From the NCBI RefSeq assembly GCF_000429505.1, contig NZ_AUBZ01000001.1:1-64000 (forward strand): a stretch of 64,000 nucleotides of DNA, in the 5' to 3' direction. The position numbers and the translations under genes are program-made. This document shows positions 24,694-32,221 of this stretch, piece by piece. Each line of letters opens with the position of its first letter. Positions within the stretch are counted from its first letter, which is position 1. Source of the DNA: Aliagarivorans taiwanensis DSM 22990 (GTDB lineage: Bacteria > Pseudomonadota > Gammaproteobacteria > Enterobacterales > Celerinatantimonadaceae). The notes under the pieces were generated by a model that saw only the letters and a program-made list of their open reading frames with translations, made no database searches and was not told the DNA's origin.

Positions 24694-24761
24694 ATTATGC
24701 AACGATCACTGTAAGAAGATTACGGTTTAGATCAATAAAGTTGTGATATTAATCACTTTAA
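24694..24761 (-). promoter_or_regulatory. CRP-dependent (class I) promoter of the DASS operon
   Basis: TGTGA-TATTAA-TCACT at 24,742-24,757 is a near-perfect CRP site flanked by AAGT and TTAA. Reading leftward, a CATAAT -10 box lies at 24,699-24,694, with no good -35. This puts transcription start near 24,688 and the CRP centre at about -61.5, the standard class I distance. Activation by cAMP-CRP under carbon limitation is the expected outcome. The -10 assignment is by eye. Confidence 0.7.
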
Positions 24762-24831
24762 ATTCGAGCTTTTACTTAGTTAAAGATGAGAATCGTTCAG
24801 GAGTGTTGATTTTTGCGGGTTTACGTTAGAC

Positions 24832-24855
24832 AAAAAGGGCTGAATAGCCCCTTTA
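24832..24855 (-). terminator. intrinsic terminator of the small membrane protein gene
   Basis: Leftward, AAAGGGGCT-ATTC-AGCCCTTTTTG forms a stem with a T run. It begins ten bases after the stop of the gene at 24,865, supporting that gene as a real short transcript. Confidence 0.8.
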
Positions 24856-24864
24856 AATTACCGT

Positions 24865-24996
24865 TTATCCTAATCCACTGCGCAGCCCGTTGATAAACAA
24901 CAGCAGCGCCACCACCATTAATAAGACGGTAGTTGAGGCAAATTGATATACCAGATATATCAGCCCCAACAGCGATGGAATAATTATTTTTGTCAT
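24865..24996 (-). CDS. small membrane protein, 43 residues, unknown
   Basis: The 43-residue frame starts MTKIIIPSLLGLIYLVYQF and is almost entirely hydrophobic (about residues 3-37), with a basic end NGLRSGLG. It may form one long or two short membrane helices. AAGGA stands seven bases before the ATG, and an intrinsic terminator follows the stop, so it has the layout of an expressed single gene. I recognise no family. Longer readings of the same frame from upstream lack a ribosome site. Confidence 0.6.
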   Translation of the reverse strand: MTKIIIPSLLGLIYLVYQFASTTVLLMVVALLLFINGLRSGLG

Positions 24997-25258
24997 TGGA
25001 AAGTCCTTGAACAGTACTGCTAGCCCAAGAACTGCGGGTCCACACGGTTTACCCAATCAGTCTCGGAATTCCCTGCAAGAACTTTACTGTAAGTAAAAAT
25101 AGCCGAAGTATCATCCATTTGACTGCGGATATGTGGCATAGATCGCGCCTTTTGAAAACGATTACACTAGTGCATTTAAGAGGTGAAACGCCACTTTCAA
25201 CACTTTTGTAACCTTTAGCTCAAACAATCTACAGAACTTCAGAAAACTCAGCTTACGC

Positions 25259-25972
25259 CTACAATACCAAGCCACCGTCTATTTTAAGTACTTGCCCGGT
25301 AATGAATGAGGACTTATCCGAGGCGAGAAACAGCACCCCTTGAGCGATATCGTCGGTAGAGCCCATGCGCTTTAGCGGTGTGCGAACCTTGATCTGCTCA
25401 CTGACCTTTTCCGGCAAGTTGGCAGTCATCTCGGTTTCGATAAAGCCCGGCGCAACACAGTTGACCCGCACCTGCGCCCCCTTGCGACTGAACTCTTTGG
25501 CCCAGCTGCGGCTCATCGCCACCAATCCCCCTTTGCTGGCGGCATAGTTGCTTTGGCCAATGTTGCCATCGAGGCCGACAATGGAGGCTATGTTCACCAC
25601 GCAGCCATAGCCCTGCTCCATCATCTGTGGTGCCACTGCCTGAGTCAGCAAGAAGGCACCTTTTAAGTTGACATCAATGACTGCTTGCCAGTCTTCATCG
25701 CACATATTCTCCAGCAAGGCGTCGCGGGTGAGCCCGGCATTATTCACTAGCACATCGATACGCTGAAAATGGGCGCGCACTTCGGCGATAGCTTCACTGA
25801 CTCGGTCACGGTCGCTAACATCCACCGAAATGGATAGCACCTGCTCTACACTCCCCCAGCTGAGGGGCTCTAAGTCCATCCCGACCACGTAGTAACCGTG
25901 GTCGATAAGGGTTTCTGCAATGGCGCGACCAATACCGCGCGACGCGCCGCTGACAATGGCAATTCGTTTCAT
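25259..25972 (-). CDS. short-chain dehydrogenase/reductase (FabG/PhaB-like)
   Basis: This 237-residue classical SDR has the cofactor motif SGASRGIG (9-16), NNAG (about 87), a catalytic serine in NIASIVGLDG, and YAASK for the Tyr/Lys pair. PGFIETEMTANLPEKV and the C-terminal SFITGQVLKIDGG match 3-oxoacyl-ACP or acetoacetyl-CoA reductases. It overlaps the preceding CoA-transferase by ATGA. Together they suggest handling of a 3-keto/3-hydroxyacyl-CoA pair, for example acetoacetyl-CoA, outside fatty-acid synthesis. That pathway reading is inference. Confidence 0.9.
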   Translation of the reverse strand: MKRIAIVSGASRGIGRAIAETLIDHGYYVVGMDLEPLSWGSVEQVLSISVDVSDRDRVSEAIAEVRAHFQRIDVLVNNAGLTRDALLENMCDEDWQAVIDVNLKGAFLLTQAVAPQMMEQGYGCVVNIASIVGLDGNIGQSNYAASKGGLVAMSRSWAKEFSRKGAQVRVNCVAPGFIETEMTANLPEKVSEQIKVRTPLKRMGSTDDIAQGVLFLASDKSSFITGQVLKIDGGLVL

Positions 25973-27567
25973 AGCTGGTGTCCGTTCTTAGTAAGAGTAA
26001 GCGTGAAATTGGGTGAAAAGATGTGTGCATCCATCAGCTGCAGTTGCTCACTGATGATGGGGCGAAAGGCCATATGCGCCAGTATGTCGCGCTCCAAGTC
26101 AACGCCCGGGGCAATCTCTTCCAGCACTAGCCCGCGCTGGTCGAGCCGGAACACCGCCCGCTCGGTGATATACAACACCGGTTGTCCTTCGCGTGCCGCC
26201 CGCTCGCCACTGAAGGTGACCTGTTCCACCTGAGAGATAAACTTGAGTTGCTTGCCTTCTTGGAGGATCTTGAGTTGGCCCTGCTCCGCCGCAACCCGCA
26301 GGCCTTTGGCGGTAAAGCTGCCACAGAAATAGAGCTGCTTGGCGTTCTGGCTGATGTTGATAAAGCCGCCACAGCCTGCAATCTTGCTGCCAAAGCGACT
26401 GACGTTGATATCACCTTTGAAGCTGCACTGGGCTAATCCAAGAAAGGCTTGGTCAATGCCGCCACCGTCGTAGAAATCAAACATCTGGTCTTGGGAGATG
26501 ATCGCCTCAGGAAATACACTGGCACCAAAGTCCAGGCCCTTGGCCGGCGCGCCACCAATCGCGCCGGGCTCCACCGTCAGGTTTAACTGATCAATCACGC
26601 CGCACTCGGTGGCTACTTCCGCAACATACTCCGGGGTGCCGATCCCAAGATTCAGGATGGCGCCCGCTTGCAGCTCCATCGCGGCGCGGCGGGCGATAAT
26701 GGTCTTGGCATCAAGCGCGTGGGTGTGGGTGTGGGTGTGAGCGTGGGAAGTCGCCGCATCAGAAGACTGCTGGCGAGGGCCCCGGCTGACAAAGGCGGGA
26801 TTCATCGCGGTGGCAAAGGTCTGCATATGCTCCTTTTGATCCTCAGCCACCATCACTGCATCGACCAAGATCCCTGGGATTTTGACGCTATGAGGGTCAA
26901 GAGTGCCGGCTTCCACCACCTGCTTTACCTGCACAATCACCTTGCCGCCTTGGTTTTTCGCCGCCTGCGCCGCCACCAGGTTTTCGACAATCAGGCACTC
27001 GTCTTCCATGGTGATATTGCCGCGGGTATCGGCAGTGGTACCGCGGATCACCGCCACATCCACCGGCAAGCGACGATAGAACAGAAACTCTTCACCCTCG
27101 AGCATCTGCACGCTGACCCAGTCACGCACGGTGCGTCGGTTGATTTTCGCCCCTTCTAAGCGAGGGTCGACAAAGGTGTTCAGGCCAACCTTGCTTAAGG
27201 TGCCGGGTTTGCCGGCGGCGGTATCCCGTAGCAGGTGGGAGATAATGCCCTGTGGCAGGTTGTAGCCTTCGATAAGCTCATCCACCGCTAGTTGCGCCAG
27301 CTTAGGCACCAAGCCCCAGTGTCCGCCAATCACCCGTGCTACCAGCCCTTGCTGAGCGAGGTGGTTAAGGGCGCGCTCTTTGCCATCGCCTTGACCGGCG
27401 GCGAACACCAACGTCAGATCGCGCGGGTGTCCGGCGCTGATAAAGCGCTCGGCGATGGCGCGCTCAATTGCCTCGGGCACCACTGCGCCAATAAAGCCAC
27501 CAAACATTACTGCGTTGCCATCTTTAATCCAGTTAGCTGCCTGTCGAGGCGTGAGTTGCGCCACCAT
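25969..27567 (-). CDS. acyl-CoA:acetate/3-ketoacid CoA-transferase, fused subunits (YdiF type)
   Basis: This 532-residue class I CoA-transferase has the alpha and beta halves in one chain. The first half carries VMFGGFIGAVVPEAIERAI and FAAGQGDG; the second carries GAILNLGIGTPEYVAEVA and the catalytic glutamate in LTVEPGAIGGAPAKG (about residue 335). The linker between the halves (about 270-285) contains an alternating His-Thr run encoded by a hexameric DNA repeat, which is unusual. The enzyme moves CoA between acetate and short-chain or 3-keto acids through a glutamyl-CoA intermediate. It is co-translated with the SDR downstream. AGGGAC precedes the start. Confidence 0.9.
   Translation of the reverse strand: MVAQLTPRQAANWIKDGNAVMFGGFIGAVVPEAIERAIAERFISAGHPRDLTLVFAAGQGDGKERALNHLAQQGLVARVIGGHWGLVPKLAQLAVDELIEGYNLPQGIISHLLRDTAAGKPGTLSKVGLNTFVDPRLEGAKINRRTVRDWVSVQMLEGEEFLFYRRLPVDVAVIRGTTADTRGNITMEDECLIVENLVAAQAAKNQGGKVIVQVKQVVEAGTLDPHSVKIPGILVDAVMVAEDQKEHMQTFATAMNPAFVSRGPRQQSSDAATSHAHTHTHTHALDAKTIIARRAAMELQAGAILNLGIGTPEYVAEVATECGVIDQLNLTVEPGAIGGAPAKGLDFGASVFPEAIISQDQMFDFYDGGGIDQAFLGLAQCSFKGDINVSRFGSKIAGCGGFINISQNAKQLYFCGSFTAKGLRVAAEQGQLKILQEGKQLKFISQVEQVTFSGERAAREGQPVLYITERAVFRLDQRGLVLEEIAPGVDLERDILAHMAFRPIISEQLQLMDAHIFSPNFTLTLTKNGHQL
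26717..26747. repeat. hexamer repeat (GTGGGT) inside the CoA-transferase gene
   Basis: About five near-perfect copies of GTGGGT on the plus strand encode alternating His and Thr on the minus strand, in the linker between the two catalytic halves. The unit is six bases, so length changes stay in frame. Confidence 0.85.
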
Positions 27568-27670
27568 GATCGTCGTCCCTGTCGGTATCTAAGGGACTAG
27601 TCTAGGAGAGCGCGGGCAGATGAAAATTGCAGATTTGGTAAATCAGAATTACGGGAATGAAACAATCGGT

Positions 27671-27735
27671 GGGCGACTAGCTGCGGGCGGCGAGCTGTGG
27701 GCGACTAGCTGCGGGCTACAGGCTACAGGCTACGA
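27671..27735. repeat. GC-rich direct repeats between two genes
   Basis: An 18-base block GGGCGACTAGCTGCGGGC occurs at 27,671 and 27,699. The second copy runs into three tandem units of GGCTACA ending near 27,734. It lies between the ends of the EF-G-like gene (stop at 27,781) and the CoA-transferase promoter region. No coding frame is evident. Confidence 0.75.
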
Positions 27736-27780
27736 AAGAATCGCTTGGGCAGACTCGCTGCCCAAGCTTGGTTTACCGGC

Positions 27781-29817
27781 TTACGCTGATACCGGGTGGT
27801 CGTGGGCTTTCACCAGCCCTTTTTGCACCTGCATCGGCACCGTTTCAAAGTGACTGAGCGACATGGAGAAGGAGCCTTCGCCACGGGTCATCGACTTCAT
27901 CCGTCGGGCATAGTCTTGCAGCTCGCTAAGCGGTGCCTTGGCTTGAATCACCACCAAGCCACTGGGCTGCGGCAGACTGTCGGTGACCATGCCTCGGTGA
28001 CCGCTGAGATCGCCGGTGATATCACCGATAAACTCCGAGGGCACCTGGATCTGCATATCGACAATCGGCTCGAGGATAATCGGCCCGGCCTTATCGATGG
28101 CTTCCAAGAAGGCCTTGCGACCAGCGGTGACAAAGGCGATCTCTTTGGAATCCACGCTATGGTGTTTTCCGTCGAACACCTCCACTTCGATATCCTGCAG
28201 CGGGAAGCCAGCGATGGCCCCTTCATCAAGGATCTGCCGAATGCCCTTCTCTACCGCGGGGATAAAGCTGGTTGGGATAGCGCCGCCCACCACTTTATTG
28301 ACGAAGCGGAAGCCTTCGCCGCGACCCAATGCTCGCACCCGCAGGTGCACCTCGCCAAACTGCCCAGCGCCACCGGTTTGCTTTTTATGGCGATGCACCG
28401 CTTCCGCCGCACCGGTGATGGTTTCGCGGTAGTCGATGCTTGGCTCCGTGGTGTCGATCTCCAGTTTATACAGCTGCAGCGCCTTTTCTAACACAATCTT
28501 GAGGTGGAACTCGCCCACACCGGTGAGCAGGGTTTCGTTCTGACGCACCCGGTGACGTAAGCGCAAGCTAGGGTCCTCGGCGCACAGCTTTTTCAGCACT
28601 TCCGAGAGTTTTTGCTCGTCGCCGCGCCGCGCCGGACTGACCGCCAGACTAAACATCGGTGCAGGCATGTCCATGGTGGTAAGGTGCAGGCCATCTTCGT
28701 CGTGGGAGTCGTGCACCACACAGTCGAAGTCCAACTCATCCACCTTAGCAATGGCGCAGATATCGCCGGACACCGCCTTGCTGATCTCGCTGCGCTGCTT
28801 GCCTTGAATGCGATAGAGGTGGCCAACCTTGAAGGCCTTCTTCTCACTACCAATAAACAGCATGCTCTCGGCGTTAATTTCACCTTGGAATACCCGGATA
28901 AAGGCTACTCGCCCCATATACGGATCAACACTTACCTTGAACACATGCCCCACCGCGTGGGCGCCTTCCTCTTGGCTCAGGCTGACCGCTTTCTCACCTT
29001 GATAAAACTGCGGCGGGTTACCTTCCAGTGGCGTGGGCATCAGCTCGCTAAGGATATGCAGCAGCTCATTGAGCCCTGCGCCCGTGCGCGCCGAGACAAA
29101 ACAGACGGGGATCAGATGGTCTTCGCGCAGCACCGCTTCGAAGGCGTCGTGTAGCTGCTCGGGCTTGAGCGCCTGCCCTTGCTCGAGATAGAGCTCCATC
29201 AGCTCTTCGTCGACCTCTACCACCTGGTCGACAAGCTGATCGTGGGCTTCCTCTACCGAGCTAAACAGGGTGTCGCTGTTATAGTCGGGCTTAAAGTAGC
29301 AATCGACCACCTGGTGGCCACTGGGATCAGGCAGGTTAATTGGCAAACACTTCGCGCCAAAGCTGGCTTGTAGCTGCCCCATCAGCGCAGGCAGCGCGCT
29401 GGCGGCATCTTCTGCATCAATCTTGTTAACCACAATAAGCCGACACTTTTGCTTATTCTTGGCAGTGTTAAATAGCTGTTCCGCGGTGTTGCCGACCCCA
29501 GCATGGGGTTGGGTGAGCAACGCGACGCTTTCGATGGCAGGAAACACGCTAATACTGCGACCGAGCAAGTCGCCCAGTCCCGGCGTGTCGATGATATTGA
29601 GTTGGGTATCGTGCCAGCTTAGGTTAACTGGGGTGGCTTCTACTGAGTGTTGATAGGCGATGGATTGGGGGTCGAAGTCGGTAACGGTGGTGCCTCGGGC
29701 TAGTTCGCCCTGGCTGGTAATGTCGCCGGTTTCAAACAGCAAACGCTCCACCAGACTGGTTTTGCCAGCACCAGACTGTCCGATAAATGCGATGTTGCGA
29801 ATACGTTCCACAGACAT
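27781..29817 (-). CDS. EF-G-like translational GTPase (FusA paralogue)
   Basis: This 678-residue protein has the whole EF-G architecture: GTPase domain with P-loop GQSGAGKT, DTPG and NKID; domain II (about 290-370); domain III; domain IV (about 475-590, VHRHKKQTGGAGQFGEVHLRV) and domain V (about 595-670). It departs from canonical EF-G in the P-loop (GHIDAGKT expected) and in switch I, where RGTTVTDFDPQSIAYQHS replaces the E-RGITI core. It is also about 25 residues short of FusA. It belongs to the EF-G-like subgroup beside FusA whose role (translation, recycling or stress) is not settled. AAGGAG precedes the start. The gene stands alone. Confidence 0.87.
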   Translation of the reverse strand: MSVERIRNIAFIGQSGAGKTSLVERLLFETGDITSQGELARGTTVTDFDPQSIAYQHSVEATPVNLSWHDTQLNIIDTPGLGDLLGRSISVFPAIESVALLTQPHAGVGNTAEQLFNTAKNKQKCRLIVVNKIDAEDAASALPALMGQLQASFGAKCLPINLPDPSGHQVVDCYFKPDYNSDTLFSSVEEAHDQLVDQVVEVDEELMELYLEQGQALKPEQLHDAFEAVLREDHLIPVCFVSARTGAGLNELLHILSELMPTPLEGNPPQFYQGEKAVSLSQEEGAHAVGHVFKVSVDPYMGRVAFIRVFQGEINAESMLFIGSEKKAFKVGHLYRIQGKQRSEISKAVSGDICAIAKVDELDFDCVVHDSHDEDGLHLTTMDMPAPMFSLAVSPARRGDEQKLSEVLKKLCAEDPSLRLRHRVRQNETLLTGVGEFHLKIVLEKALQLYKLEIDTTEPSIDYRETITGAAEAVHRHKKQTGGAGQFGEVHLRVRALGRGEGFRFVNKVVGGAIPTSFIPAVEKGIRQILDEGAIAGFPLQDIEVEVFDGKHHSVDSKEIAFVTAGRKAFLEAIDKAGPIILEPIVDMQIQVPSEFIGDITGDLSGHRGMVTDSLPQPSGLVVIQAKAPLSELQDYARRMKSMTRGEGSFSMSLSHFETVPMQVQKGLVKAHDHPVSA

Positions 29818-30253
29818 ACGCGGTCTCCTTCTGAGTTTTGGTAGGGTTTTGGGGGAAGAAAAAGGAATTAAACAGACAGGCTCGTGTACCAGCTAAGCTT
29901 GCGGATGCTATAGCGCGGTGGTGATGTGATGACGTTGATGGTATGACCCAACAAACAGCCTCCTGCGAATGTCGCGATTAGACCCAGTGTCGCGTTAACC
30001 CTGCTGACTAACGTTGATCCAAGTCAAGCCCCTCCAAGGCTGCAAACCCACTTTGCAAAAGCGCCAACCAGCGCACATTTTGTCACTTGTGCGTAACAGC
30101 TTGCTAACCTTGCTCAACACGGCGAACAAGCATCATCAACGCAAACAATACAAAAGCAACCAAACTCCGAGTTAATCGCGTAGTCTAACCAAGGAAGCAC
30201 TCCCACCGCTTGGGTTGTGCTGTTGCCAGAGTGATGATCAACGAGGGCCTAAT
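29818..30253. other. 436-bp intergenic region between divergent genes
   Basis: This gap separates the divergent EF-G-like and DUF6279 genes and must hold both promoters. I see no open frame of substance, no terminator and no clear operator. Confidence 0.5.
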
Positions 30254-31129
30254 ATGCAAAGAGCGTTGTTAGTAAGCTTGCTATGTATAGGCTTGAGCGG
30301 CTGCGGTGCCAAGTTTGTCTACAACCATCTCGATTGGTTTAGCCAGATGTATGTGGATGACTATGTAGAGCTAAACCCCGAACAGCAGATCTACTACGAC
30401 CAAGCCTTTGACGCGCTATGGCAATGGCACCGCGAGCGAGAGCTGCCCCATTATCTATCCCACCTGCAGCAGCTACAATCACTGGACCTTTCTCAAGTCA
30501 CCCAAGACCAGGTTGCCCTGCACAGCCAAACATTCCGAGCGCACTGGCAGAGGCTTATCGAGGAGATGGAGCCACACCTGTTTGCCATGGGCGAGCAGCT
30601 CAGCCATCAGCAATTTAGAGCCATGTTAGCGGTTGCCGAAAAAGAGAACATCGAGCAGTTGGAAAGCTACCAAAAGCTCAGCCCGGAGCAGCGCCTAAGC
30701 AAACGGCAAAAGCGCATCGAGAAGTTCGTTAAACGCTGGCTTGGATCCATCTCGCCTGCGCAGAAACAGATTATCGGCGAGCTCACTCTAGCGCTGCATG
30801 ACACCACTGAGGAGTGGATCGCCCACCGCCGTAAAGTCAGTCAGACCCTGAGTTATTTGTACTGGCGCAAAGATAATCCCGAACAATTACGGGAAGGCTT
30901 TCACCGGGTGATCACCCAAGCTGAATACCTGTTCCCGCAAAACTATCAGGACAAGTTAGACGCAAACCAGCAACGCTGGCAGCTAGCGTTAGTGGCAATC
31001 CTGCGAAGCACAACCCCCAAGCAACAAGACTACTTTACTGGCCGCCTGCGCTATTGGCAGAAAACCCTCGAAGCGTTAACGCCGAAACGCCAGCAGACCG
31101 CCATGACAGAGGAGAAGAGTGCACTGTAG
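30254..31129 (+). CDS. DUF6279 family lipoprotein
   Basis: This 291-residue exported lipoprotein has a signal sequence MQRALLVSLLCIGLSGC with lipobox LSGC, followed at once by the family start AKFVYNHLDWFSQMYVDDYVELNPEQ. The rest is helical and rich in Gln, Glu and Arg (LSPEQRLSKRQKRIEKFVKRW), with the C-terminal DYFTGRLRYWQKTLEAL. ATG 30,254 was chosen with GAGGG upstream; the longer frame starts at a TTG. The family is of unknown function and is common in marine gammaproteobacteria. Confidence 0.83.
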   Translation: MQRALLVSLLCIGLSGCGAKFVYNHLDWFSQMYVDDYVELNPEQQIYYDQAFDALWQWHRERELPHYLSHLQQLQSLDLSQVTQDQVALHSQTFRAHWQRLIEEMEPHLFAMGEQLSHQQFRAMLAVAEKENIEQLESYQKLSPEQRLSKRQKRIEKFVKRWLGSISPAQKQIIGELTLALHDTTEEWIAHRRKVSQTLSYLYWRKDNPEQLREGFHRVITQAEYLFPQNYQDKLDANQQRWQLALVAILRSTTPKQQDYFTGRLRYWQKTLEALTPKRQQTAMTEEKSAL

Positions 31130-31205
31130 AGAAGACTTAGCGCACGGCAGAACCAGCGAAAACTACATATAATGACAGCTAGTTGTCACTGCACTTGGAA
31201 CTCAC

Positions 31206-32204
31206 ATGCCGACTCGCTTTCGTTTGGCCAGCTTTAATACCCTCAACTATCTGGCTCCGCCCGGCGCCTACTACCAAGCAGAAAACATCTACGACGGCAG
31301 TCAGTGGTGTGATAAGCAGCGCTGGATGGATAACTACCTCAAAGAGCTCGACGCCGACATCATCGCCTTTCAAGAGATCTTCAGCCCCGACGCGCTAAAG
31401 GCGCAGATGCAACAGCTCGGCTATGCCCATTTTTGCTGCTTGGGGGAAGCCGATGTGGAAGAGGGTTACATCCACTCCTCTCCCCCGGTTGCGCTGGCGT
31501 CGCGCTTTGCCATTGAAGAGGCGGTATTGCTCGCGCCAATCGCCAAGGTTTGCGAGCTACTTGAAGATAGCGACTTTGCCTACAGCCGCGCACCGCTAAG
31601 GGTCAAGATCCGGGTGCCCGAGTTTGGCTTAATCCAGGTCTATGTGGTGCACTTTAAATCCCAGCGCCCCAGCATTGAAGCCAATGCCGAGCGAAGCCTT
31701 ATCGAACAGCTTTGCCTCTACCCGAAGCTGGGGGGATGGCTATCGGCGCAGCAGCGCTGCCGCGAAGGCACCCACCTACTGGGCGATTATCTCGCGCAAA
31801 CAGCGCCGCCACCCACCGCCATTATGGGCGATTTTAACGACGGGCCAGACTCGTTGGTTGCCCGCCTGTTTCAGGCTGAAAAACGCCTGCCAAGATTGCC
31901 AGAAGGCAGCGAGTTCAGCGAACAACAGGCGCAAGAGCTGGCCAGTGAGCTGCGCTTCCAGCACGCCTACGACCTCGCCCTGCAAGAAAGCCCGCCAGTT
32001 CCCAGCCATTACTGGGGGCCACATGGCTCGCGCATCGATCATATCCTGCTCAATGGCGCCTTTGATGCTGGCCAAGATGGCAGCCATGGCCAGGTGGAGC
32101 ATGTGTGGGTGGCCGACAGACACCTACTCAACCCCCACAGCGAGCTCGACCGTCAATGCTCCGACCATGCCGCTATCGTGGCTGAGGTAAGTGTTCGCGA
32201 ATAA
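31206..32204 (+). CDS. endonuclease/exonuclease/phosphatase (EEP) family protein
   Basis: This 332-residue EEP hydrolase carries the expected metal and catalytic signatures: ASFNTLNY near the start, DADIIAFQEIF (metal-binding Glu), VYVVHFKSQRP, MGDFNDGPDS (D and N) and HGSRIDHILL (catalytic Asp-His), with SDHAAIVAEV at the end. It lacks a signal peptide, so it is likely cytoplasmic. The family includes nucleases, phosphodiesterases and inositol or sphingolipid phosphatases. Sequence alone does not choose among them. Confidence 0.87.
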   Translation: MPTRFRLASFNTLNYLAPPGAYYQAENIYDGSQWCDKQRWMDNYLKELDADIIAFQEIFSPDALKAQMQQLGYAHFCCLGEADVEEGYIHSSPPVALASRFAIEEAVLLAPIAKVCELLEDSDFAYSRAPLRVKIRVPEFGLIQVYVVHFKSQRPSIEANAERSLIEQLCLYPKLGGWLSAQQRCREGTHLLGDYLAQTAPPPTAIMGDFNDGPDSLVARLFQAEKRLPRLPEGSEFSEQQAQELASELRFQHAYDLALQESPPVPSHYWGPHGSRIDHILLNGAFDAGQDGSHGQVEHVWVADRHLLNPHSELDRQCSDHAAIVAEVSVRE

Positions 32205-32221
32205 CCCTCAGTCAGCCGTGC

